From Caldilineaceae bacterium (GTDB lineage: Bacteria > Chloroflexota > Anaerolineae > Caldilineales > Caldilineaceae): a DNA stretch of 64,000 bases. Positions 19,963 through 30,444 of the stretch are shown in pieces. Location: assembly GCA_020634815.1 (NCBI GenBank), contig JACKBA010000015.1, positions 71,069 to 135,068 of the forward strand, read 5' to 3'. The stretch's first letter is position 1. Each line of letters opens with the position of its first letter. The translations under genes and the position numbers were made by a program. Below the pieces are notes generated by a model. The model was not told the origin of the DNA. It did no database searches and saw only the letters and a list, made by a program, of their open reading frames with translations.

Positions 19963-20721
19963 ATGGAAAGCAGACGAACTGTCGAAGTCCTCCCAACCGC
20001 CGACGACCTGGCACGCGTCGCATGCGAACTCATCACCGCCGCGGCCGCCGCATCCATCGGCCGGCGCCGCTTCTTCCGCATCGCGCTGGCTGGCGGCTCC
20101 ACACCTCAGGCGGTCTATCGCCTGCTGGCCGAGGACCCGTTCATGGATTTCACCGGGTGGCAGATCTTCTGGAGCGACGAGCGCTGCGTGCCGCCCACCT
20201 CTGCGGAGAGCAACTACGCCATGGCCAAGGCCGCTCTGCTCGACCGCCTGGCGCGCCCGCCGGCACTAGTCTTCCGCATGGCCGGCGAGGGGAATCCCGA
20301 CGCTGCCGCCATCTCCTACGAGCGCGCCGTGCGCGAGCTGGTGCCGCCCAATCCAGCCGCACCCACCGGGCAGACGCCGCGCTTCGACCTGGTGCTGCTT
20401 GGCATGGGCGCCGACGGGCACACGGCGAGCCTCTTCCCCGGCACTGTGGCCCTGGACGAACGCGAACGGCTTGTCGTGGCCAACCACGTGCCGCAACTGG
20501 ATACGACCCGTCTCACCTTCACCTACCCGCTCATCAACGCCGCGCGGCGGGTTATGATCCTGGTCAGCGGCGAGTCCAAAGCCGCCACGTTGCGCGACGT
20601 GCTCGCGGGGCCGCAAGATCCGGCACAGTTTCCGGTGCAGGGCGTGAATCTGCGCAAGGGTAACCTGACCTGGCTGGTCGATCGCGCGGCCTATGCGCTC
20701 GTTGACCAATCGCCCGCCTGA
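19963..20721 (+). CDS. pgl: 6-Phosphogluconolactonase
   Basis: 252 residues from ATG 19963, 8 nt after the zwf stop behind a GGGGG ribosome site; longer starts would overlap zwf. Family motifs are RIALAGGSTPQAVYRLL, IFWSDERCVPP with SAESNYAMAK, and VLLGMGADGHTASLFPG. It hydrolyses the lactone produced by Zwf. The two genes form an oxidative pentose phosphate operon; a 6-phosphogluconate dehydrogenase gene is not in the window. Confidence 0.95.
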   Translation: MESRRTVEVLPTADDLARVACELITAAAAASIGRRRFFRIALAGGSTPQAVYRLLAEDPFMDFTGWQIFWSDERCVPPTSAESNYAMAKAALLDRLARPPALVFRMAGEGNPDAAAISYERAVRELVPPNPAAPTGQTPRFDLVLLGMGADGHTASLFPGTVALDERERLVVANHVPQLDTTRLTFTYPLINAARRVMILVSGESKAATLRDVLAGPQDPAQFPVQGVNLRKGNLTWLVDRAAYALVDQSPA

Positions 20722-20773
20722 CCTCGCCTGGTTTGCCGGTTCTGCCCCTCCTGGGGGACAATCGCCCCAACAA

Positions 20774-20792
20774 CGCGCCGTCTGACGGCGCG
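20774..20792. terminator. Hairpin after pgl
   Basis: CGCGCCGT-CTG-ACGGCGCG forms an 8-bp GC-rich stem 53 bp past the pgl stop and 42 bp before the next gene. There is no T-run, so it may be a Rho-independent-like pause or just a stem. Confidence 0.4.
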
Positions 20793-20833
20793 CAACTCGT
20801 TTCCTCACACAAAAACAAGAGTTGGTGAATCCC

Positions 20834-23107
20834 ATGCCGTCGATCGTCAAGCGCTTCCTGCCGATCTGCCTACTCGTCACCGTGCTGGCGCTTGCGCCCC
20901 GCCCTGCCCCGCTACACGCGCAGGGAATCTCCCTGCCGGATGGCTTTGTACAGAGCGCCATTGCCGCCGGCTTTTCCCTGCCGACGGACTTTGCCTTTGC
21001 GCCCGATGGCCGCATTTTCGTGGCAGAGAAAGCCGGACGCATCCGCGTCGTGCAGAACGGCAGCGTTCTTGGCGCCCCGCTGCTCGATATCAGCAGTCGC
21101 GTCAACAGCATGTTTGACCGCGGCCTGCTCGGCATGACGCTGCATCCGAACTTTCCCTCGACACCTTATCTTTATGTCGCCTATACCTATGAACCGCCCG
21201 AGGCGTCAGGGTACAGCCAGGAAGGTTCGCGTACGGCGCGGATTTCTCGCTTCATCGTGAGCGGCAACTCTGCCAATCCGTCTAGCGAGCTGGTGCTCGT
21301 CGGCGCAGGCGGCACCTTTGACACCATCGGCAGCCCCGATATGCACGACACGCGGCCGTGGAGCTGCGAGGCGGACGACCGCACGCCCTACCCCGATTGC
21401 ATGCCCGCCGACGGCATGGCACACACGATCGGCATGGTGGCCTTTGGTCCCGATGGCGCGCTCTATGCCGCCAACGGCGACGGCGTCGTCGACTTCTCCG
21501 GCTCCATGCGCGCGCAAACGTTCGAGTCTCTGGCTGGCAAGATATTGCGGATTGATCCAGGCACTGGTAATGGCTACACGAATAATCCATTCTTTGACGG
21601 CGATGTGACGAGCAATCGCGCCAAGGTCTTCGTCTACGGCATGCGCAATCCCTTCCGCTTTGACTTTCATCCAGAAACGGGCAAGCTCTTCGTTGCCGAC
21701 GTGGGCAACAACAAGTGGGAGGAGATCACGATTGCCGAACCGGGCGATAACCTCGGCTGGCCCTGCTACGAGGGGCCGGAGCAGACCGGCATCTCGCCCA
21801 CGTGCGGTGGCCTCTATACCGGCAAAGAACATCGCCGCCCCACCTACGCCTACCCGCATGCTGACGGTCGCGGCGCCGCGATCGGCGGCGCCTTCTACAC
21901 CGGCGACAACTTTCCGGCACGCTATCGCAACGCCTTCTTCTATGGCGACTTCAACGCGTCGACCATCGACGTGTTGACCTTTGCCGATGACGGCACGCCC
22001 GTCTCCACACCCTTTGCCACCAACGCCGTGGCGCCCGTGCGCATGGCGACCGGTCCCGACGGCGCGCTCTACGTGCTCTTCATCGCCGACGGCACGTTGC
22101 GCCGCATTCGTTACACGGGCGGCGGTGGCGATGACGGCGCACCCAGTGTAGCGCTGGCCGCCCCGCTGCCGGCAGGCGCGCCGCCCATCGTCACCGTCGA
22201 CACGCCCGCGGACGGCGCCGCCATCGCCATCGGCGCCACGGTGGTCCTATCTGGCTCGGCGGTGGAAGAGGACGGCACGCCGGTGCCGGATGCGCAATTG
22301 CGCTGGGAAGGACTGTTGCGCCACAAAGAGCACATCCACTACGACTACTTGCGCGCCACCAGCCCTACCGCCGAGTTGGTCTACGAGGATCACGGCGACG
22401 AGACGTGGCTGGAGGTCTGCCTGATTGCCGAGGGGAGCGGCGGCGAAGGCAGGGCGTGCATCGAACTCTTCCCCAGTGCGGACATTCCAAACGAGACAGG
22501 AGCGGAAGCAACCGACACAGTCGAGGAATCCGCCGGCGCTGTGGCGGCCGAACCCGAAGTGCCGGCGGGCTCGTCCGAGAACGCAGATGATGCGACGCCG
22601 GTCGATACGAGTGAGGCATCAGGAATACAGCAGGGCATCCGGCGCGAAGTCTGGAGCAATATCGGCGGCGACGCCATCGCCGACCTGACCAGTCTAGCCG
22701 CCTACCCGTCATCGCCGGACATGGTGGAGATATTGACGGCGCTGGAAGTCTCCGGCCCGCTGGCGGACGACTACGGCGAACGATTGAGCGGCTATCTCGT
22801 GCCGCCGCGCTCGGGAATCTACACCTTCTGGATTGCGGCCGACGACCAGGGCGAACTGTGGCTCAGCGTCGACGACGCGCCGGAGCGCGCCCGCCTCATC
22901 GCCACGGCGCCCCGGTGGACAGGCCAGCGCCAGTGGGACAAGTACCCGGAGCAGCAGTCGGTGCCCATTCGGCTGACGGCGGGCGAACGCTACTACGTCG
23001 AGGTGCTGCACAAGGAAGCGGGGCAGAAAGACAACGTAGCTGTGGCGTGGGAAGGGCCCGGCCTCGAACGCCAGGTGATAACAGAGCGCTATCTGGCGCC
23101 AGAGTAG
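20834..23107 (+). CDS. Secreted PQQ-type glucose/sorbosone dehydrogenase with PA14 domain
   Basis: 757 residues from ATG 20834. A signal peptide (LPICLLVTVLALAPRPAPLH, cleavage near AQG) is followed by a six-bladed GSDH-type propeller to about residue 430. Readable propeller motifs are LPTDFAFAPDGRIFVAEKAG, DRGLLGMTLHPNFPS, AGKILRIDPGTGNGY, VYGMRNPFRFDFHPETG and IGGAFYTGDNFPARY. Residues about 450-560 form an Ig-like module (VDTPADGAAIAIGATVVLSG), then a disordered Glu/Ala linker, then a C-terminal PA14-like sugar-binding domain from about 600 (LSGYLVPPRSGIYTFWIAAD, DDQGELWLSVDDAPERAR). The family oxidises aldose sugars outside the membrane with PQQ. PQQ dependence is inferred from the family. 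Confidence 0.88.
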   Translation: MPSIVKRFLPICLLVTVLALAPRPAPLHAQGISLPDGFVQSAIAAGFSLPTDFAFAPDGRIFVAEKAGRIRVVQNGSVLGAPLLDISSRVNSMFDRGLLGMTLHPNFPSTPYLYVAYTYEPPEASGYSQEGSRTARISRFIVSGNSANPSSELVLVGAGGTFDTIGSPDMHDTRPWSCEADDRTPYPDCMPADGMAHTIGMVAFGPDGALYAANGDGVVDFSGSMRAQTFESLAGKILRIDPGTGNGYTNNPFFDGDVTSNRAKVFVYGMRNPFRFDFHPETGKLFVADVGNNKWEEITIAEPGDNLGWPCYEGPEQTGISPTCGGLYTGKEHRRPTYAYPHADGRGAAIGGAFYTGDNFPARYRNAFFYGDFNASTIDVLTFADDGTPVSTPFATNAVAPVRMATGPDGALYVLFIADGTLRRIRYTGGGGDDGAPSVALAAPLPAGAPPIVTVDTPADGAAIAIGATVVLSGSAVEEDGTPVPDAQLRWEGLLRHKEHIHYDYLRATSPTAELVYEDHGDETWLEVCLIAEGSGGEGRACIELFPSADIPNETGAEATDTVEESAGAVAAEPEVPAGSSENADDATPVDTSEASGIQQGIRREVWSNIGGDAIADLTSLAAYPSSPDMVEILTALEVSGPLADDYGERLSGYLVPPRSGIYTFWIAADDQGELWLSVDDAPERARLIATAPRWTGQRQWDKYPEQQSVPIRLTAGERYYVEVLHKEAGQKDNVAVAWEGPGLERQVITERYLAPE

Positions 23108-23375
23108 CGCAAGCGGGCCTTGCCAGGCCACAGCGTTGCCCGCATCACTGCGCGAGCAGCCTGCACACATGGAAGACAGCGCGGCGCAGACAGAAGATCG
23201 CCGGTTTGTGCGTTCGTACGGCACGGCGCAACCGGCGGACGCGCTGCAAATGCAGGCGATCGCTTAGTATCTGTGCAAACTACTCCGTACACATCGGGGC
23301 TTGAAAAACCAGGGCGGCGGACGCCCCGCGGATCGCGAAAATCTGCCTGAATGAGTGAGAGATCGGACTGAATAA

Positions 23376-23621
23376 GTTGGAGATCATCGGTAGATGTCAC
23401 ATCTTGTAGCACCAAGTCGAAGATCTGCCTGAACATTTGCTATTTTGGTCTGTAACTGTTGGAGATCATCGGTAGATGTCACATCTTGTAGCACCAAGTC
23501 GAAGATCTGCCTGAACATTTGCTATCTTGGTCTGTAACTGTTGGAGATCATCGGTAGATGTCACATCTTGTAGCACCAAGTCGAAGATCTGCCTGAACAT
23601 TTGCTATCTTGGTCTGTAAAT
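23376..23621. repeat. Three tandem copies of an 82-bp unit
   Basis: Copies begin at 23376, 23458 and 23540, each starting GTTGGAGATCATCGGTAGAT; they are almost identical (one C/T difference noted), and a diverged fourth start follows at about 23621. The unit length is not a multiple of 3. Read on the minus strand each unit encodes an amphipathic helix-like peptide (for example DDLQQLQTKIANVQADL), so it may be debris of a coiled-coil gene. The whole 650-bp gap between 23108 and 23760 has no other credible gene. Confidence 0.9.
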
Positions 23622-23760
23622 TGCGAAGATTTCCGGTATCCGTGACAGTTTGCAGCCTGGGCAGAGATAGGCGATGCACGGCGCTGCATGTTGAAACAAG
23701 AACGGCCATGCCACGAATTGTACATCGTGGCATGGCCGTCAAGCGATGGCAGAAGGCGGA

Positions 23761-25059
23761 TTACTGGGGCAGAATCTCGACCTCGGCGCTCATCCCCCAG
23801 CGCAGCGCGGCGGGCCGCTCGTCCAGGTCGATGAGCACGGCGTAGACGACGTCGCCGCCGATGGTATTGGCCTGGGGAGCGATGCGCACGACACGTCCCG
23901 GCACCTCGACGGCGAGCGGCTCGATGAGGACGGACGCCGGCTGGCCGATCGTCACCAGCGCGACATCGCGCTCGCTCAGGTCGGTCGTCTCGACCTGTAA
24001 GCGTTCCAGGTCGGCCAGCGTGACTACGGCCGCTCCTGGCGACGCGTATTCCCCTTCGTTGATATCAACCGCCGTTACCGTGCCGGTAAAGGGCGCCCGA
24101 AGTTCGAGGTTGGCCAGGTCGGACTCGGCGCGGTTGAGCGCGGCGCGTGCCTCGGCCACCGAGCCGGCCACCACGGCCACGGACTCGGCGCGCGCACCGG
24201 TGGTCAGTGCGTCGAGCTGGGCCTGCGCGGCGCGCACCTGCGCCTGCGCTTCGTCCAGTTGCGCGGCCGTCGCCGGCGCCTGCAGGCGATCGAGCGACGC
24301 CCGCGCCTGCTCGATACGCGCCCGCGCCGCCGCAATCGCACTGGCCGAGGGATCGGCGAAGAGCGCATCGTAGCGTGCCTGGGCGGCTTCCAGATTGTTG
24401 GTCGCTTCTTGTAACTGGCGGCTCTGCGGCAGCGCGCCCAGATCCGCCCGCCATTTCACGTCGTTATAGGCCGACTGCGCCGACTGAACTGCGGCGCGCG
24501 CATTGGAGAGCGCCGCCAGCGCATTGATGCGTGCATCCTCGTCGGGACCGTCGAAGAGGTCCTGGTAGGCGGCCTGCGCGGCGGCAAGCTCGGCCTCGCC
24601 CGCCGCCACTTCGGACGGCCGCGCGCTGTCGGCCAGTTGCGACAGGCGCGCCTGCGCCGCATCGAGCTGCGCCTGCGCGGCGTCGAGTTCGGCCGTCTGC
24701 GCGCCGGCCTCCACCTCGGCAAGCTGCGCCTGCGCCCGGAAATAGGCGGCGCGTGCCTGCGCAACAGCACTCTGGGCAGCGGTGTCATCCAGCCGGATGA
24801 GCAGCGCGCCGGCGGGCACGAGGTCGCCCACCGCGACGGCAACTTCGACGACGCGGCCGGAGGTCGATACGCCCAGCGACGCGCTCTCCGCCGGAACGAC
24901 ATTGGCCGATGCCGTCGCGCTGCCGCCCGGCGTGCGGATCAACTCGACCGGTGGCAATGGTGTAGCGCCGGGCGTGGGCGTCGGCGTTGGCTGCTGCACA
25001 CAGCCGGCCAGCGCCAGTACGATGATTGGCACAGCAAGCCGCCAGGGGCTGCCGAACAT
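23761..25059 (-). CDS. Efflux adaptor lipoprotein (HlyD/MacA-like membrane fusion protein)
   Basis: 432 residues. A lipoprotein signal peptide with lipobox LAGC is followed by a TP-rich linker. The biotinyl-lipoyl halves flank the hairpin: GRVVEVAVAVGDLVPAGALL on the N side and LRAPFTGTVTAVDINEGEYA on the C side. Between them is a very long Ala/Gln-rich coiled coil (about residues 95-290), then a beta-barrel. It would link the ABC permeases to the cell surface. Last gene of the TetR-led operon; starts 31 nt after the ATPase stop. Confidence 0.9.
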   Translation of the reverse strand: MFGSPWRLAVPIIVLALAGCVQQPTPTPTPGATPLPPVELIRTPGGSATASANVVPAESASLGVSTSGRVVEVAVAVGDLVPAGALLIRLDDTAAQSAVAQARAAYFRAQAQLAEVEAGAQTAELDAAQAQLDAAQARLSQLADSARPSEVAAGEAELAAAQAAYQDLFDGPDEDARINALAALSNARAAVQSAQSAYNDVKWRADLGALPQSRQLQEATNNLEAAQARYDALFADPSASAIAAARARIEQARASLDRLQAPATAAQLDEAQAQVRAAQAQLDALTTGARAESVAVVAGSVAEARAALNRAESDLANLELRAPFTGTVTAVDINEGEYASPGAAVVTLADLERLQVETTDLSERDVALVTIGQPASVLIEPLAVEVPGRVVRIAPQANTIGGDVVYAVLIDLDERPAALRWGMSAEVEILPQ

Positions 25060-25090
25060 AGCGTTTCTCCTCTGTTCCTGCGTGGAAACT

Positions 25091-25777
25091 CTATAGCTTC
25101 TTGCTATCGTCTACGATGCGGCCGTCGAGCATGTTGACCGTGCGTCGCGCATACGCCATGACGCGCGGATCGTGCGTGGCAAAGATAAACGCCGTCCCCG
25201 TCTGCTCGTTGAGACGCTTCATGATCTCCATGGCCTGCTCGCCGTTGGCCGTATCGAGATTGGCCGTCGGCTCGTCGGCCAGCACCATGAGCGGCCGCGG
25301 CGCCAGGGCGCGTGCAATCGCTACGCGCTGCTGCTGTCCGCCGCTGAGCTGGTCGGGCCGGTTGTTGATGCGGTCGGCGAGGCCGACGGCGTCGAGCAAG
25401 CCCATAACACGCTCGCGCCGCTCCTTGGCGCCGACGCCGTTGAGCAACAGCGGCAGTTCCACGTTCTCGTAGGCATTGAGCACCGGCACCAACGCAAAGA
25501 ACTGGAAGATGAAGCCGATGACCTCGCGGCGCATGTCGGCGCGGCCATTGGCGTTGAGCCGCGTCACATCCTTGCCGTTGATCGTGACGGTGCCGCGATC
25601 CGGCTTGTCGAGACAGCCGATAATCTGCAGCAGGGTCGTCTTGCCCGAACCGGATGGACCGACCAACGCCGTGAACTCGCCCGAATCGACGGTGAGGGAG
25701 ACATCGTCAAGCGCGCGCGTTTCGATTTCACCGATGCGGTAACTTTTGCTCGTATCAAGTAATTCGATAATCGCCAT
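25091..25777 (-). CDS. ABC transporter ATP-binding protein (MacB/LolD type)
   Basis: 228 residues with Walker A GPSGSGKTT, Q-loop FIFQFFALVPVLNAYENVEL, signature LSGGQQQRVAIARAL, Walker B PLMVLADEPTANLD and an H-loop in FATHDPRV. The length and motif spelling are those of the MacB/LolD/FtsE group that drives mechanotransmission rather than import. It pairs with the two FtsX-type permeases upstream and the adaptor downstream. Confidence 0.95.
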   Translation of the reverse strand: MAIIELLDTSKSYRIGEIETRALDDVSLTVDSGEFTALVGPSGSGKTTLLQIIGCLDKPDRGTVTINGKDVTRLNANGRADMRREVIGFIFQFFALVPVLNAYENVELPLLLNGVGAKERRERVMGLLDAVGLADRINNRPDQLSGGQQQRVAIARALAPRPLMVLADEPTANLDTANGEQAMEIMKRLNEQTGTAFIFATHDPRVMAYARRTVNMLDGRIVDDSKKL

Positions 25778-25860
25778 TTTGAATACCTCTACAGTTGATC
25801 AGTTCCCCGGCAGAGCCAGGCGGCGCCTGCACGGCGGAACGTCGGAAAAACGGCGCCGTC

Positions 25861-27087
25861 TCAAGAAGCGTGCAGCGCCTTGACCGGCTCCAGGCGGGCA
25901 GCGAACCAGGCCGGATAGAGTGAAGCCAGGAGCGCAATGATGAAGGTCCACACCGCCAGCCAGGCAAAGGTCTCCGGCGCAAACTTGGCGTAGACGACGG
26001 CACTGAGCGGGATGGTGGGCGTCGAGCCGGCCATTTCGCCCATGACGAAGCCGTTCTGTGTGAGCAGGGCGACGAAGCCCAGGCCAATCGCCAGGCCCAG
26101 GATGATGCCGGCCAGCGAGATGATGCTCGCCTCGAAGATCATCATTTGCATCACCTGCCGGCGCTTCATGCCCAGCGCGGACAGGATGCCCATTTCGCGG
26201 ATGCGTTCGAAGACCGCCATCAGCAAGGTGTTGGCGATGATGACCGCTACGATCAGCATGACGATGCCATCCAGGATCCAGTAGAAACTCATGGCCGTGC
26301 CCATCGTCTCCAGGAAGACGGCGTTCAGCTCGCGCCACGTGAGCGCCTGCAAGCCGGGGGCCGTCACTGCCGCGGCCACCTGATCGGCGTCATTCTCGTC
26401 GTGCAGCAACATGATGATCGTGCTCGCCCGATCCCCAGTCAGCGCAAACGACTGCGCCTTGGCTATCGGCATGAAGACCGTCGCCTCGTCGTAGACAAGC
26501 ACGCCACTGTCGAAGATGCCGCGGATGGCAAAGATCCCTTCCTCAGGCACGCCGTCAGCATTGATCGTCGTGAGACTCACGTTTTCGCCCAGCTTCAGCC
26601 CCAGGCTATCGGCCATCCGCTTGCCGATCATCACGCCGCCACGGTCATTGGCCTCGATGAAATTGCCGCCGACGAGCGACGCGCGGATCGGATCGTAGAA
26701 GGCCGAGTCGGGCTCGATGCCGTATAACTGCATGCCGACCGATTCGCTGCTCGTGTTCAGGATGGTGTCCGCCCACAGAATGGGCGTCGCCGCCGCCACC
26801 TCGGGCATGGTTGCCGCCTGTGCAGCTATCTCGCCCGGCTGCTCGACCAGATCCTTCCATTGCAGGCTACGCCGGCTGTCCTCGTACGTCTCGGCGCGCA
26901 CCTGCACATGCCCCGTCTGCAAACGGATGCTGTTCTGCAGCGCGTCGTCCAGGATGCCGGCGATGAAGCCGTTGAGCACGATGAGCAGCGCCAGGCCCAG
27001 CGCCACTGCCAGCAGCGTGAAAAAGGTGCGCCGCCGGTTGCGAATCAGGTCGCGATAGGCAATGACCCACAACTTGGTCCACGCCAT
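25861..27087 (-). CDS. ABC transporter permease (FtsX/MacB type)
   Basis: 408 residues. One transmembrane helix near the N-terminus (FFTLLAVALGLALLIVLNGF), a large periplasm-facing MacB-PCD domain (about 45-270), then three C-terminal helices of the FtsX domain (including VMLIVAVIIANTLLMAVFER, then IREMGILSALGMKRRQVMQM). It is similar in layout to the next upstream gene, suggesting a heterodimeric permease pair. Confidence 0.93.
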   Translation of the reverse strand: MAWTKLWVIAYRDLIRNRRRTFFTLLAVALGLALLIVLNGFIAGILDDALQNSIRLQTGHVQVRAETYEDSRRSLQWKDLVEQPGEIAAQAATMPEVAAATPILWADTILNTSSESVGMQLYGIEPDSAFYDPIRASLVGGNFIEANDRGGVMIGKRMADSLGLKLGENVSLTTINADGVPEEGIFAIRGIFDSGVLVYDEATVFMPIAKAQSFALTGDRASTIIMLLHDENDADQVAAAVTAPGLQALTWRELNAVFLETMGTAMSFYWILDGIVMLIVAVIIANTLLMAVFERIREMGILSALGMKRRQVMQMMIFEASIISLAGIILGLAIGLGFVALLTQNGFVMGEMAGSTPTIPLSAVVYAKFAPETFAWLAVWTFIIALLASLYPAWFAARLEPVKALHAS

Positions 27088-27171
27088 GGTGGAACTCCTT
27101 TCGAAAACCGGGGTCCCGCCCGCCGGCTGCGCGTTCGTGCGTGCATGTGGTCGGGCGGGAAATTCCGGTGA

Positions 27172-28404
<1,233 letters not shown>

Positions 28405-28460
28405 GTTGTCGATCTCCCTTCTTGATCTCACAACTGGTGCGATCCACGCACTACTCTTGG

Positions 28461-29150
28461 CTACACGAACCACGCCCGCAAAAGCGCAGGAGGCACAATA
28501 CAGAACGAGCCATCCGCAGCACCAAGCACGCGCTCGATGCTGCGTTCGTACGCCAGCACCCGGCGTTCCAGTGCCTGCAAGGCCTCCTCCAGGTCGACGC
28601 CCTCCGGCGGCCCCTTGAGCAGCAGATTCGCAATCGGCAGGGCCAGCCCCTGCCCCAATTCCATGACGATCTCGGCGGATTCTTCCGGATAGGCGACATC
28701 GTAAACACCCTCATCCATCCCCTGGCGGATGATGCGCGCCAGTTGCGGGACAACGATGGGCATGGTCGCCTCCAGGATCTTCGTGCGCAGCAGCACATTG
28801 TCGTCGCTGTAGATCACGCCCATGATGTCGATGAGGAATTCGCGGTTGGCCAGCTTCCAGCTCTGCGTGCGCTGAAAGAACTGGTCCATCTTGGTCGGTG
28901 CATCGCAGGCCGGGTCGTCGATCATCGGCTGCAAGGATGCCAGGATCTGCGTCGTCATACGCTCGATCACGGCATCAAGCAAATCAGGCTTGGAGGAGAA
29001 ATAGTAATAAAAAAGCCCCTTGGCCACACCGATCTCGCCGATGATGTCCTGCACGGAGGTCTGTGCATACCCCTTCTGGTAGAAGAGGCGCTGCCCGACG
29101 TCGAGAAATTCGGTATAGCGTTCGTCGTACTCTTTTACCGTGCGTGCCAT
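28461..29150 (-). CDS. TetR-family transcriptional repressor
   Basis: 229 residues from ATG 29150; a longer frame begins inside the operator at 29189 and is unlikely. The N-terminal HTH is clear: YTEFLDVGQRLFYQKGYAQT, SVQDIIGEIGVAKGLFYYYF, SSKPDLL. The C-terminal all-helical ligand domain is not assignable. It lies immediately upstream of, and on the same strand as, the exporter genes, with a perfect palindromic operator just ahead of its start, so it very probably represses itself and the efflux operon until an inducer binds. Confidence 0.93.
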   Translation of the reverse strand: MARTVKEYDERYTEFLDVGQRLFYQKGYAQTSVQDIIGEIGVAKGLFYYYFSSKPDLLDAVIERMTTQILASLQPMIDDPACDAPTKMDQFFQRTQSWKLANREFLIDIMGVIYSDDNVLLRTKILEATMPIVVPQLARIIRQGMDEGVYDVAYPEESAEIVMELGQGLALPIANLLLKGPPEGVDLEEALQALERRVLAYERSIERVLGAADGSFCIVPPALLRAWFV

Positions 29151-29171
29151 CGCCAAACCTTCACTTGCGAC

Positions 29172-29188
29172 TGACTGACGGTCAGTCA
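29172..29188. promoter_or_regulatory. TetR-type operator
   Basis: TGACTGACGGTCAGTCA is a perfect 8-bp inverted repeat around one base, 22 bp upstream of the TetR start codon. This TGACTGAC half-site is typical of TetR-family operators. Confidence 0.8.
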
Positions 29189-29319
29189 AGAATGATCATA
29201 GACCCGCAGCGCGCCCTTGTCTACTGGTCACGTGGATAGTTCGGACGGACACAACGCACTTTGCGCGGCCGGCATCTTTGTGGTTTCTTGAGAAAAACCA
29301 ATTGCCCAGGAGGAATCCA

Positions 29320-30435
29320 ATGCAGCCCTTCCAACTCGAACGCTACTTTGCCCGCTATGAATTCAACGTCAAACACCTGCTCTGCGCCTCGGACTGCGAG
29401 AGCCTGAGCCTGGCCGAGCTGCTCGCGCAGGCCCCGCCCGCCCTGCTGCGCCGCTGGGAGACGCTGCGCCTTGGCTACACCGAGTCGCAGGGCGACCCCG
29501 ATCTACGCGCCGCCATCGCCGCCGCCTACACGACGATCAGCGGCGACGATGTACTCGTCGCCGCGCCGGAAGAGTTGATCTTCCTGCTCATGCACTGCCT
29601 GTTGCGCCCTGGCGATGAGGTTATTGCCATTGCACCGGCCTACCAATCGCTACACGAAGTCGCCGAGGAGATCGGCGCCACCGTGCGCCGCTGGCCGGTG
29701 CGTGCCGTCGACGGGCAGTGGCGACTCGACCTCGACGAACTGGCGGCAATGATCGGCGTACACACGCGCCTGCTCGTCGTCAACTTCCCGCACAACCCGA
29801 CCGGCTACCTGCCCACAGCGGCCGAATTCGCCGCGATCGTGGCGCTGGCCGACCGCTACGGCGTACGGGTCTTCTGCGACGAGATGTATCGCGGGCTGGA
29901 ATACGACGCGGCGGAGCGCCTGCCGTCGATCTGTGACGCGTATCCAAGCGGCATCGCCCTCTCCGGCCTGTCGAAGGTGCACGCGCTGCCCGGGCTGCGC
30001 ATCGGCTGGCTGGCGCTGCACGACCCCGCCCTGCTGGCCGCCATGCAGGCGCTGAAGGATTACACGACCATCTGCAACAGCGCGCCGAGCGAACTCCTGG
30101 CACTCATGGCGCTGGGCATGGAGGAGCCGATCATTGCGCGCAACCTGGCCATCATCGCGGGCAACCGGGAGGCCGCGGCGGCGCTCTGCGCGCGCCATCC
30201 GGCGCTGCTAAGCTGGCTGGCGCCGCGGGCCGGTTCGGTCGCCTTTCCGCAGTGGCGCGGCCCGCTCTCCGTCGACGAACTGTGCGAGCGACTGGTGAGC
30301 GAGGAGGGGGTCCTGCTAGCGCCGGCTTCGCTCTTCGGCGCCGACGGCGGCCACTTCCGCTTTGGGCTGGGGCGTCATGGCTTCGAGGCAGGGCTGGATC
30401 GTATCGAAGCATGGCTCGAACAGATACCGGCGTAG
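29320..30435 (+). CDS. PLP-dependent aminotransferase class I/II
   Basis: 371 residues from ATG 29320 behind a strong AGGAGG. Motifs: NFPHNPTG (cofactor/substrate Asn), CDEMYRGLEY (Asp binding the pyridine N), and SGLSKVHALPGLRIGW with Schiff-base Lys219. The fold-type I aminotransferase assignment is secure. Substrate is unknown; several members of this subgroup act on aromatic or small amino acids. It is monocistronic and diverges from the TetR operon. Confidence 0.9.
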   Translation: MQPFQLERYFARYEFNVKHLLCASDCESLSLAELLAQAPPALLRRWETLRLGYTESQGDPDLRAAIAAAYTTISGDDVLVAAPEELIFLLMHCLLRPGDEVIAIAPAYQSLHEVAEEIGATVRRWPVRAVDGQWRLDLDELAAMIGVHTRLLVVNFPHNPTGYLPTAAEFAAIVALADRYGVRVFCDEMYRGLEYDAAERLPSICDAYPSGIALSGLSKVHALPGLRIGWLALHDPALLAAMQALKDYTTICNSAPSELLALMALGMEEPIIARNLAIIAGNREAAAALCARHPALLSWLAPRAGSVAFPQWRGPLSVDELCERLVSEEGVLLAPASLFGADGGHFRFGLGRHGFEAGLDRIEAWLEQIPA

Positions 30436-30444
30436 CTGAGCGAC

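Noticed and set aside
23376..23621. 82-bp repeats as CRISPR or as a coding repeat protein
   Set aside because: Whole units are identical with no spacers, and the 82-bp period breaks any reading frame.
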